From an uncultured Verrucomicrobiota bacterium (GTDB taxonomy: Bacteria > Verrucomicrobiota > Kiritimatiellia > CAIQIC01 > Lenti-01): 64,000 nucleotides of DNA. The position numbers were made by a program, and so were the translations under genes. The stretch spans positions 35,057 to 99,056 of the forward strand of contig CALKWZ010000040.1 of the NCBI GenBank assembly GCA_938003985.1, in the 5' to 3' direction. The notes beneath the pieces are model-generated. The model did no database searches. It was not told where the DNA came from and was given only the letters and a program-made list of their open reading frames with translations. Below, piece after piece: positions 22,092-30,155 of this stretch (its first letter is position 1; each line of letters starts with the position of its first letter).

Positions 22092-22370
22092 CTATTTGCG
22101 CTGCGAGGGGTACTGGCCCTTGATTTTCTTCACGTAGAAGGAGCCCTTGGAGGGGGCGTCCATCAGGTTGTCGTACACGGCTTGGGGCACGTCCGAGTAG
22201 ACGTAGCGGTCGGAGCTGTTGTTCATCTGGATGACGAGGGTCTTGGTTTCCGGATCGTAGCCGACCTTGTTGAGCAGGGACGACTCGACGGACGTCATTT
22301 CGATTTCGGCGGCGCGGACCGCGACGGAAAGAAGCAGCAGGGACACGAGCGCCAGGGCGATTTTTTTCAT
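22092..22370 (-). CDS. Exported KTSC-domain protein
   Basis: 92 residues: signal peptide (MKKIALALVSLLLLSVAVRAA) followed by a single KTSC domain, recognisable from VESSLLNKVGYDPETKTLVI, YVYSDVPQAVYDNLMDA and SKGSFYVKKIKGQYP. KTSC domains are named for the lysyl-tRNA synthetases they can be fused to; here it stands alone and is secreted, so its role is unknown. It is followed on the same strand by pyrG, 251 bases away. Confidence 0.8.
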   Translation of the reverse strand: MKKIALALVSLLLLSVAVRAAEIEMTSVESSLLNKVGYDPETKTLVIQMNNSSDRYVYSDVPQAVYDNLMDAPSKGSFYVKKIKGQYPSQRK

Positions 22371-22445
22371 GGGCCTATCTCCTACCTTTGCGGAAAGAGC
22401 CTACCGCGCGCGGGGCGGGAAGGCAAGCGTGGCCGCGGGGCAAGT

Positions 22446-22745
22446 TCAGCGGTTGTAGAAACGGATGGTGCGGCCGGAGCTGCTGCTGTCCGCCCAGACC
22501 TTGCTGCTGGGGCTGTAGAGGAACTGGATGCGATCGCCGTCGTATTCCACTTCGACCGAATGGCCGGGGCCGATCACGACGGACAGCCAGTATTGGCCGT
22601 TGGGCTCCACCGTGACGCGATACGACGATTGGTTGGAGAACGTCCAGTTGTCGCGGAACGGATCGTCGTCTTCGCAGCCGCCGGACAATCCCGCCGCCAG
22701 ACCGATGAGCACGACGCCGACCAAGGATCGCCACCGCAGGTTCAT
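22446..22745 (-). CDS. Small putative lipoprotein
   Basis: 99 residues, no recognised family. An N-terminal hydrophobic stretch ends in GLSGGC followed by EDDDPF, a likely lipobox with acidic residues after Cys24. The rest is a small beta-rich domain (NWTFSNQSSYRVTVEP, GPGHSVEVEYDGDRIQFLYSP) reminiscent of a beta-sandwich coat fragment. GGGAGG lies 6 bases before ATG 22745, supporting it as a real gene. It lies between comEC and the KTSC gene on the same strand. Confidence 0.72.
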   Translation of the reverse strand: MNLRWRSLVGVVLIGLAAGLSGGCEDDDPFRDNWTFSNQSSYRVTVEPNGQYWLSVVIGPGHSVEVEYDGDRIQFLYSPSSKVWADSSSSGRTIRFYNR

Positions 22746-22833
22746 GATTGCCTCCCGGAGTTTTCGAATCCGGCGAAAGCATGATCCTTTTGCGCAAAAC
22801 ACGCAAGCCCAACCGGCGCGGCGGTCCGATACG

Positions 22834-22867
22834 AAACGCCCCCCGCAACGCGAGGTCGCGGGGGGCG
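22834..22867 (-). terminator. Possible terminator of the comEC transcript
   Basis: 10-bp GC stem (22837-22846 with 22858-22867, CGCCCCCCGC pairing), 11-base loop, followed on the minus strand by only TTTCG. The short U-tract makes efficiency uncertain. Confidence 0.5.
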
Positions 22868-22881
22868 GGCGGGCGCGGGGC

Positions 22882-25800
22882 TTACCAGCCGATTTCGAGG
22901 AGCGAGGGCTCGTCGACGTTGGTGCCGGTGGACCCGAGCTGGGTGTAGACGTGGTGCTCGGTGCCGTCGGAGGTGACGACGACGGCGCCGTCGGTGTCGG
23001 TGGCGGCGACGAGGGCGCCGGGGAGGGCGTCTTCGGCGGCGCGCTTGGTGGCGCCGTGGATCTTGACGGCTTCCTTGTACTTCAGGTCCACGACGGGGCG
23101 GGGGTTGCCGAACTCGAAGACGACGGCTTCGGCGCCGGTGGCCTTGAGCAGGGCGCCGGTGGTTTCGGCGAGTTTCCGGTCGAGATCGTCGGGGATGCCG
23201 ACGACGATGCCTTCGAGACCGGCGGTGCCGTGGTGGGGAGCGACGACGACCTGGGCCTTGAGTTTCTCGGGCGGCACGGCGGCGAGGAACGCCTGCTGCT
23301 GCGCGAGGGTGAGGTCGGAGAAGACCAGGAAGGCGGTCTCGCCGTAGGAAATGCGCAGGGAGAGGGGCGCCTGGTCGTCGCCGGCGGCGGGGCCGAGGGC
23401 TTCGACGAGGAACGGTTTGCCCTCGTATTCGGAGCGGTAGAGGACGTCGCCGGCGGCGACGAATTCGGGGGCGACGCCGGTGCCGCTGGCGCGCTGCACG
23501 AGGCTTTGGGGCGAACGCTTGGCCAGCAGGGAGGCGAGCGGCTCTTTGGCGAGGAGGCCGGCGGCGGACTTCGGCAGGTAGAGGTGGTCGACGTCGACGT
23601 GCTGGAGCACGGTGAAGAGGCCGTCGCTGTGTTCGCGTTCGGGCGAGGTGAGGACGAGCGCCTCGAGATTCTTGATCTTCTTGGCGAAGACCTGGGGCAG
23701 GACGGTGCGTTCGGCGTCGTTGCGGCGGCCGCGGTCGGTCTGGATGAAGGCGGTGTCGATCAGGATGGCCTTGTTGTCGGGGGTGTCGACGAGGATGGCC
23801 GAGCCGTAGCCGACGGCGACGATCTGGACGTGGAGCTTGCCGGCGGTGCGGATGGCGTTTTTCTCCTGGATGCCGGAGGCGACCACGCCGGCGAGGACGA
23901 GGGCGGCCGCGCCGCAGGCCACGATGCGGAGGGAAGCGGGCGCGCGGCGCCAGGCGGGCCGGACGACGCGGAACCAGAGCGGGCGCCACCAGGCGAAGAT
24001 GCAGACGGCGGCGTAGTAGACGAACAGTTCGCGGATGGTTGGCCGGGAGACGAAGGGATAGAGGAACCAGCGCGAGAAGTAGTGGCCGATCAGGAGGAAG
24101 AGCGTGGAGAAGACCCAGTTGGCGGCGCTGAGGAGCAGGGCGAGATAGATGCCGATGCCCGGGATCAGGCCGAGGAGGCCGGCGAGCATGGAGAGCTGCA
24201 GCACGATGCCGACGAGGGGGATGGCGATGAGGTTGGCGTAGGCGCCGGCGACGGGCCAGCGGAAGAAGTAGTAGGCGCTCAGGGGGATCATCATGCCGAT
24301 CTGCATGCCGAACTGGGCGGCGATGAAGCCGGCGACGCCGGGATTGAGGTTGGCGAAGCCGTAGTCGCGGATGGGGGTGAAGCCGCGGCGGGTCAGGAAG
24401 CGCGCGAGGCCGAAGAGGACCGCGCCGAGCAGGGCGTAGCCCAGCCAGAAGCGCAGGGTGACGGTCAGGAGCCAATGCGCGGCGTAGGCGTAGGTCAGCA
24501 CCGAAATCATGAGGATCAGCGCGATGAAGTCGTTGCCCTTGAATTTCTTGAAGATGTCGAAGAACGGCTGGGTCAGGATGGCCAGCGAGAGGATCGCGCC
24601 GAAGGACAGCGTGAAGGAGGGATCGACCGCCATGGCGGGATTCTGCAGCAGGATCATGAAGGCGGCGACGGGGACGCCGAGCAGGGCGGAGGCCCGGACG
24701 CCTTCGGACAGGTAGCCCCAGGTGAGCAGGAACAGCGAGTTCATGATGCACGCGCGCAGGGTCGACGGCCGCGCGCCCGTGATGATGGCGAACACGACCA
24801 GCGCGAAGACGATGAACGGGATGTAGACCTTCTTGGACACCTTCAGCATCACGAAGATGCCGATGAACATGATGGTGATGATCGTGACGTGCAGGCCGGA
24901 GACGGCCAGCACGTGGTTGATGCCCGAGGCGCGGAATTCGTCGGCGATCAGCGCGTCGGTGTCCTTGCCGAGATTGAACAGGGGGGCGACGACGTCGTCG
25001 TCGTAGTCGTCGGAGGCGACGGAGACGGTGTTCTGCATGCCGTAGCGGAGGCCGAGAGTGAGCGCGCCGTGGAAGGCGGAGTTGGGCTGGGGCGTGGTCT
25101 GCTTGATCACGCGCACCATTTCGTCGCGCAGGTAGAGGGAGAATTCGACGAGACCGTTGCCTTGGCGGGGTTCGCTTGCGCCTTGGGGCTGGATGATGGC
25201 GATGGGGGACGGGCCGCTCAGGGGGATGCGCAGGCGCATCTGGCCGCCGATGTTGTAGTTCCGCAGGTAGTTGGCCTGGTCGAAGGCGCCTTCGTTGGCG
25301 GCGTGGGCGGCGGCCTGCAGTTCGCCGGTCAGGGCGACGTCGTAGCCGTAGGCGTCCGAGCGCGCGTAGCGGTCGTATTCGGGCGTGACCGGGTCCACGG
25401 TCAGGCGGATGGTCTGCCGGTCCACGGGCAGGTAGGGGCCGCCGGGCTGGTACTGGATGTAGTCGGGGGTGATGGACAGGACGGTCTTGAACGAATAGAC
25501 CCACGGATCGCCGGTGATGCGGCCGAGCACGCCGGCGGGCACGACGTTGCGGCCGCGGCGGGCGAAGAGGCTGACCGTGTTTTCGGGCTGGTAGACGCCG
25601 ATCTGGGCGGCGCCGGCGGGCGTGCCGATCAGTTCGACCCGGTCGAGATGGGTGAACGGCTGCTCGATCAGCGTTTCCCAGCGGGCGGGCGTGCCGGCGG
25701 GCACGACGATTTCCTGGCTCTCCTGCTCCAGGTTGAACTGGGTGAACATCCAGCGGCCGTCGGCGTCCATGGACGGCCGGCCGTCGGCGTCCGGAACGGG

Positions 25801-26259
25801 CTGGAGCGCCTCGAGGCGGCCGACGAGCCGCAGGCGGATTTCCTGATCGACCGGCGCGAGGGTCTTGATCTTGAGGAACGAGGTCTGGGAAATGGCCTTG
25901 CCGGGGGAGAATTGGCCGGCGCCGTCCGCGACGGTCAAGGTGCCGACGAGCTGGTCCGGCGACTGGATCATGGCGACGTAGCGCACGTAGCCGAAGGACA
26001 GGGCCGTCAGGATCATCAGGATCCAGAGACCGACCTGCCAGCGGTTGATGGGTTCCGAAACGCCGTAGGCGGCGAGTTCGTCGGCGACGGGCTTGCGCAA
26101 GCGGTGGGCGGCCATGAAGCCGGCGACGGTCAGCAGGCCGAGGATGGCCGTGACGGACCACAGGGGGCCGAGGGCTTCGGGCCCCACGGGGAAGGCCATG
26201 GCCAGGCCGATGCCGACGATGAACAGATAGCAGAAGGTGATGAGCTTGTTGCGGGTCAT
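22882..26259 (-). CDS. comEC: ComEC/Rec2-like DNA uptake channel
   Basis: 1125 residues, larger than the usual 700-800. N-terminal membrane helices (about 5-100); an OB-like soluble region (about 100-430, including EGAFDQANYLRN typical of ComEC); the Competence membrane domain (about 430-760) with HVLAVSGLHV and GARPSTLRACIM; and a C-terminal metallo-beta-lactamase-like domain (about 835-1120). In that domain AVGYGSAILVDTPDNKAILIDT replaces the usual VGQGDA motif, and TSPEREHSDGL stands where HxDxDHxGG is expected; PHHGTAG is kept. ComEC carries single-stranded DNA across the inner membrane during transformation. comF is present at 55931. The gene starts 14 bases after a small membrane-protein gene. 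Confidence 0.88.
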   Translation of the reverse strand: MTRNKLITFCYLFIVGIGLAMAFPVGPEALGPLWSVTAILGLLTVAGFMAAHRLRKPVADELAAYGVSEPINRWQVGLWILMILTALSFGYVRYVAMIQSPDQLVGTLTVADGAGQFSPGKAISQTSFLKIKTLAPVDQEIRLRLVGRLEALQPVPDADGRPSMDADGRWMFTQFNLEQESQEIVVPAGTPARWETLIEQPFTHLDRVELIGTPAGAAQIGVYQPENTVSLFARRGRNVVPAGVLGRITGDPWVYSFKTVLSITPDYIQYQPGGPYLPVDRQTIRLTVDPVTPEYDRYARSDAYGYDVALTGELQAAAHAANEGAFDQANYLRNYNIGGQMRLRIPLSGPSPIAIIQPQGASEPRQGNGLVEFSLYLRDEMVRVIKQTTPQPNSAFHGALTLGLRYGMQNTVSVASDDYDDDVVAPLFNLGKDTDALIADEFRASGINHVLAVSGLHVTIITIMFIGIFVMLKVSKKVYIPFIVFALVVFAIITGARPSTLRACIMNSLFLLTWGYLSEGVRASALLGVPVAAFMILLQNPAMAVDPSFTLSFGAILSLAILTQPFFDIFKKFKGNDFIALILMISVLTYAYAAHWLLTVTLRFWLGYALLGAVLFGLARFLTRRGFTPIRDYGFANLNPGVAGFIAAQFGMQIGMMIPLSAYYFFRWPVAGAYANLIAIPLVGIVLQLSMLAGLLGLIPGIGIYLALLLSAANWVFSTLFLLIGHYFSRWFLYPFVSRPTIRELFVYYAAVCIFAWWRPLWFRVVRPAWRRAPASLRIVACGAAALVLAGVVASGIQEKNAIRTAGKLHVQIVAVGYGSAILVDTPDNKAILIDTAFIQTDRGRRNDAERTVLPQVFAKKIKNLEALVLTSPEREHSDGLFTVLQHVDVDHLYLPKSAAGLLAKEPLASLLAKRSPQSLVQRASGTGVAPEFVAAGDVLYRSEYEGKPFLVEALGPAAGDDQAPLSLRISYGETAFLVFSDLTLAQQQAFLAAVPPEKLKAQVVVAPHHGTAGLEGIVVGIPDDLDRKLAETTGALLKATGAEAVVFEFGNPRPVVDLKYKEAVKIHGATKRAAEDALPGALVAATDTDGAVVVTSDGTEHHVYTQLGSTGTNVDEPSLLEIGW

Positions 26260-26273
26260 GGGAGGGCCGGGGG

Positions 26274-26513
26274 TTAGGGGGTGGCGGGTTCAGCGGCGGC
26301 GGCGGGCGCGGCGGCGGCCGGGGTCGCCGGACCGTACAGGGCGATGTCGGGATAGTATTCGGCGTTGGATTTCCAGATCGGCGACTCTTCCGGCTGGCCG
26401 CGGGCGATGGCCAGGAGCGCTTCGCGATAGGCGGGGTGGAAAGCCGTGACGGCGACGCCCAGCAGCAGGGCGAAGGCCAGGATTTTGGCGAGTTTGGCGG
26501 CACCTTGTTCCAT
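26274..26513 (-). CDS. Small single-pass membrane protein upstream of comEC
   Basis: 79 residues, family not recognised. One transmembrane segment (about residues 8-26, LAKILAFALLLGVAVTAFHP), a short middle part (PIWKSNAEYYPDIALYG) and an Ala/Pro-rich tail. AGAGAGG precedes ATG 26513. It ends 14 bases before comEC on the same strand and is presumably cotranscribed. The 166 bases upstream contain nothing recognisable. Confidence 0.6.
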   Translation of the reverse strand: MEQGAAKLAKILAFALLLGVAVTAFHPAYREALLAIARGQPEESPIWKSNAEYYPDIALYGPATPAAAAPAAAAEPATP

Positions 26514-26679
26514 GGAAACCTCTCTCTTTAATGAAAAAGCCGCCCCGGGGACGGGGTGGCTGGATCCAGCAAGTTGCGGAAATCAAGCGCCGACAAACCC
26601 GCGCTTCCCGGCGGGGACGCCGAGCGGCGGAGGAGGATGACTGCGCTGCCTGTCTTCATGCAAAACGACGAAAATGTAA

Positions 26680-27558
26680 TTATCCAGAATACGGTTCCAG
26701 ATGGAGGTTGGCAATCGTTTCTTTTCCGAAGCGGTTCCGGAGCGCGCGCTCGAGGGCGGTGGCGATCTCGTGGGCTTCGCGCAGCGGCAGATCCGCCCGC
26801 AGGCGGACGTGCAGGTCGATCACGGGGAAGCGCCCGACCATCCGGGTCCGCAGGTTGTGGGGTTGCTGGATGCCCGGGATGCCGCGGGCCAGCGCGAGGA
26901 TTTCGTCGCAGACTGCGGGAGCCAGGCTCTGGTCGGTCAGCTCGCCGAGCTGTTCCCGGACGATCCGCCAGGCGATCTTGAGCAGGAACACGCTCACGAA
27001 CAGCGCGGCGATGGGGTCGAGAATGAGCCAGTCGTCGCCGAGAAACGCGGCGGCGCCCACGCCCGCGGCCGTGGCGATGGACGAAAAGGCGTCGGAGCGA
27101 TGGTGCCAGGCGTTGGCGACGAGCGACGAACTGCCCGTGGCGCGGGCCACTTTCATCGTGGCGCGGTAGAGCCATTCCTTGACGGCGATGGAGAGGACGG
27201 CCGCCCAGAAGGCAAAGGCGGAGGGATGGATGAGCGGATCGCCGTGCATGGCGTGGAAGATGCGCCGGATGGCCGTGCCGGCGATCTGGACGCCCACGTA
27301 GGCCAACGCCAGCCCGATGACGGCGGCGACGATGGTTTCGTACTTGCCGTGGCCGTAGGCGTGGTCCGAGTCCTTCGGCTTGGACGTGAAGCGCAAGCCG
27401 ATCAGGACGGCGACGTCGGTGGCGAAATCGGACAGCGAGTGGACGGCGTCGGCGATCAGCGCCTGGGAACGGCCGAACACGCCGGCGGCCAGTTTCAGGC
27501 CGGTCAGGACGACGTTGATCCAGATGGACAGATGGGTGATCCGGCGTTCCGGCGTCAT
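26680..27558 (-). CDS. Cation diffusion facilitator transporter
   Basis: 292 residues. Six membrane helices with the metal-site motifs ADAVHSLSDFATDVAVLIG (helix 2) and NAWHHRSDAFSS (helix 5), followed by the cytoplasmic dimerisation domain ending NRFGKETIANLHLEPY. Members export Zn, Fe, Mn or Co by proton antiport; the substrate cannot be decided from sequence. ATG 27558 (MTPERRITHLSIW) is preferred because the longer frame upstream is a Pro/Arg-rich extension overlapping the preceding gene. GAGGAATC is upstream. It starts 13 bases after the small membrane-protein gene. Confidence 0.9.
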   Translation of the reverse strand: MTPERRITHLSIWINVVLTGLKLAAGVFGRSQALIADAVHSLSDFATDVAVLIGLRFTSKPKDSDHAYGHGKYETIVAAVIGLALAYVGVQIAGTAIRRIFHAMHGDPLIHPSAFAFWAAVLSIAVKEWLYRATMKVARATGSSSLVANAWHHRSDAFSSIATAAGVGAAAFLGDDWLILDPIAALFVSVFLLKIAWRIVREQLGELTDQSLAPAVCDEILALARGIPGIQQPHNLRTRMVGRFPVIDLHVRLRADLPLREAHEIATALERALRNRFGKETIANLHLEPYSG

Positions 27559-27571
27559 GGCGGGAGATTCC

Positions 27572-27865
27572 TCAGGCCTTGGGCGCGGGGGCGTCCGGCG
27601 GCGCGGGGGCGGCGCTTTTCTGCTTTTCGAGCTGTTCGCGGGCAAAGTCCGCGTCGCTTTGCCACCACGGCTTGCCTTTGGGGGCCGGCTTGGGGTTGAT
27701 CAGCAGCATGAAGACGAACAGGAAGGGCACGCACGGCAGATAGAACAGGATGCCGTCCTGCGACCGCAAGGTTTGGCGGGCGTCGAGCTGCGACAGCCAG
27801 ACCAGGTAGAAGACGAATCCGAGCGTGTTGAGAATCCACGCCGCGCGCTTGAGATTCGGATTCAT
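27572..27865 (-). CDS. Small two-helix membrane protein
   Basis: 97 residues, no family recognised. Two hydrophobic segments (AAWILNTLGFVFYLVWL and ILFYLPCVPFLFVFMLLIN) followed by a charged, Ala/Pro-rich cytoplasmic-type tail (WWQSDADFAREQLEKQK). It is immediately upstream of the cation transporter on the same strand, so the two probably form an operon. Confidence 0.65.
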   Translation of the reverse strand: MNPNLKRAAWILNTLGFVFYLVWLSQLDARQTLRSQDGILFYLPCVPFLFVFMLLINPKPAPKGKPWWQSDADFAREQLEKQKSAAPAPPDAPAPKA

Positions 27866-27919
27866 GCGGGGACTCTACCTCGCGCGCGCGCCGGTTGGCA
27901 ACTGGCAACTGGCGGCGGC

Positions 27920-29137
27920 CTAGTCGAGCCGGACGGTGCGGTAGAAGCCGACCGGCGCGGCGTTCGTGGCGACCGCGCGGACGACGGGGCCGGTCGCCAG
28001 GGTGCCGGAAACGGCGTTGCTCCAGACCTGGGGGCCGACCAGGTTGGTCGCGACCTGCAAGGCGTAGGTATGACCGACGGACCCCAGCCAGCGGAACGTC
28101 GCCTCGTCGCCCAGGCCCGCTTCGGGCTCCAGCAACGCGCGGGCGGAGGGATAGGGGTTGGCGACGGCGAAGAACTGGTCGCCGGGGCTGTAGGTCTCGG
28201 CGAAGTTGAACAGCCGCGGATCGCCGAGGTTGCCGTAGCCGCCCGAACTCTGGCCCATGGGGCCGAGCACCTGGTTGGACACGTAGCGGTGGTTGGCGTC
28301 GTTCACGAAGGCGGCGATGCGGATGGTTTCGTTGAGCGCGCCGTCGGCGGCGGCGAAGAGGTCGATCGGCAGCGCCAGTTCGAGGCCGGTGGTCACGCCG
28401 GCGGCCAGCGAGGTGTTCGTCTCGTTGGGATCGCCGGTGCCCCAGACGCCGCCGACATTGGAGTTGTCGAATCCGAGCCGCACGCCGTTGGTGAAGGTGA
28501 AGGTGGTGACGAATCCGGTGTGGGTGGGGTCCTGAGCGATGCCGAGCGTCCGGGCCGCGCCGCCGCCGCCGGCGGGCAGCGTGGCGTAGTAGAGATAGCC
28601 CCGCCAGGCCTCGACCTGGGGCGGATCGAAATAGGGCACCACTTCGGTGCGGTTGCAGAACGTCAGGTAGAAGTCCGCTTCGAAGCCGGCATCGAACTTC
28701 AGCCCGTCGTTGGCCGGATCCAGATGGCCCATGGAGCCCAGCGCGCCGCCGTCCACGTTCGCGTTGTCGCCGCGCAGGCTGTTCTGGCCGCCGGGGATGG
28801 CATCGACGAAGAGGTCCAGCTTGTTCAGGTTGCCGACGGACCAGGTCAGACCCTGGCCGGCGGTTTCGAGGTTGCCGGCGATGAACAGATAAAGGTAGCC
28901 GTCGGAAACGCGCGCGTAGGCGGCATCCAGTTCGGAGCCCTGCACGGCGAAACGGCGGTGGCCGTTGGTGGCGTTGCCGAAGGCCGTCGGCGTGTCCTGC
29001 ACGGCCAGAGGGGCGCCGTAGAACTCGGCGTCGAGCTGGCCATCGACCGTCGGCGACTGGGCGGCGGCCGGATTCCGGCCGACCAGAAGAACCAAAAGCG
29101 CAATCATCGAGGCCGTGAGCGAATAGCCGAATTTCAT
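27920..29137 (-). CDS. Secreted protein of unknown function with C-terminal 'FYR' motif
   Basis: 405 residues. Signal peptide (MKFGYSLTASMIALLVLLVG...AAAQ), then SPTVDGQLDAEFYGAPLAVQD at the mature N-terminus, resembling the start of CBM9-like or DOMON-type secreted domains. A beta-rich body is followed by a C-terminal segment TYALQVATNLVGPQVWSN...GFYRTVRL, a layout common at the ends of secreted proteins in Verrucomicrobiota-type genomes. ATG 29137 is chosen because AAGGAAA lies 5-6 bases upstream and the signal peptide starts there. The function is unknown. The 50 bases beyond its stop hold nothing notable. Confidence 0.75.
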   Translation of the reverse strand: MKFGYSLTASMIALLVLLVGRNPAAAQSPTVDGQLDAEFYGAPLAVQDTPTAFGNATNGHRRFAVQGSELDAAYARVSDGYLYLFIAGNLETAGQGLTWSVGNLNKLDLFVDAIPGGQNSLRGDNANVDGGALGSMGHLDPANDGLKFDAGFEADFYLTFCNRTEVVPYFDPPQVEAWRGYLYYATLPAGGGGAARTLGIAQDPTHTGFVTTFTFTNGVRLGFDNSNVGGVWGTGDPNETNTSLAAGVTTGLELALPIDLFAAADGALNETIRIAAFVNDANHRYVSNQVLGPMGQSSGGYGNLGDPRLFNFAETYSPGDQFFAVANPYPSARALLEPEAGLGDEATFRWLGSVGHTYALQVATNLVGPQVWSNAVSGTLATGPVVRAVATNAAPVGFYRTVRLD

Positions 29138-29283
29138 GGGTTTCCTTGTTTTCCTGTCTGGCCGCGGCGACAAACCTTGACCGATAATCGCAGGGTATAC
29201 CGTTTTCACGCCTTTGGGAATGAATTTTTCATTAGGCGTTCCGCGGCTTGGCCGTGGGCGCGGTTTGTGCTACGAAATCAGCC

Positions 29284-30036
29284 GTGAAACCGGCCGAACG
29301 CATCCGCGCATGGATCGGACCGCACGCCGTCTCGGCGGCGTTCTATCTCTTCGCCTTGGCGGGAGCGCCGCCGCTGGCGCGGGCATTGAAGACGGGATTG
29401 GCGGCGGAAGAGCCGCTGTGGGGGCCGGGCCTCCTGTTGCTGGCGGTGCTGGCGCTGGAGCCGCTGGGGCTGCACTGGAAAATGCGTTTCCTGCGGCGCC
29501 GCAACGCGGACGAGGGATTCGTCCCGCAAGGCCCGATGCTGGCGATGTTCTCCGCGGTCGGCATCGGCCACGTGATCGTGACCGTGTTTTTGGGCATGCT
29601 GGCGCTGGACTGCTGGGGCGCGGTCGGCGCGGGCGCGGACGAAGCCTCGGGCTGGTGGGGGGCGGTGATCGTGGCGCTGGTCGTGAAGGAACTCGTCGGG
29701 CTCGTCGCGGCGGGCGGGAACGACGCGGCGCGCGAGCCGCCCGGCCACTGGAAGGAATGGGCGGGGGACGTGTTGTTGCTGGCCTACGGCGCCGTGGCGT
29801 ACGTGGCGTGGTGGGGGGCGCTGCTCGATCTGGACGAACTGGCCTGGCATTCGCTGGCCGAACGGCTGGTCGTGACGCCGATTCTCGTTGCCATATTCCT
29901 CTTCTTCTATTTGCCCATGCGCCTGCCGTTCCTGCTGGATGAATACCATCTGTGCCCGGCGCGTGGCCGCAAGGCGCGGATCCTGTTCGAGCTGGCCGTC
30001 GGGGTTGGGCTGGGATTGTATCCGGCGGTCTTGTGA
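29284..30036 (+). CDS. Multi-pass membrane protein of unknown function
   Basis: About 250 residues with six or seven hydrophobic segments (for example GPGLLLLAVLALEPLGL, MLAMFSAVGIGHVIVTVFLGML, DVLLLAYGAVAYVAWW, LVVTPILVAIFLFFYLPMRL). No family recognised. The start is uncertain: GTG 29284 is used, but GTG 29254 and TTG 29248 are in frame, and none has a good ribosome-binding site. It is divergent from the secreted-protein gene at 27920. Confidence 0.65.
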   Translation: MKPAERIRAWIGPHAVSAAFYLFALAGAPPLARALKTGLAAEEPLWGPGLLLLAVLALEPLGLHWKMRFLRRRNADEGFVPQGPMLAMFSAVGIGHVIVTVFLGMLALDCWGAVGAGADEASGWWGAVIVALVVKELVGLVAAGGNDAAREPPGHWKEWAGDVLLLAYGAVAYVAWWGALLDLDELAWHSLAERLVVTPILVAIFLFFYLPMRLPFLLDEYHLCPARGRKARILFELAVGVGLGLYPAVL

Positions 30037-30155
30037 CGCTCCGGCCGAAGTAGAGCGTTCCTTCTGGAGCGGCGTTTTCGGTTTGTTTCCGGCGGGGGGA
30101 GCCGGGGTAGACTGCTTCGACTAGGGTACGTGGATCAAACCGGTTGGAGCGGAAC

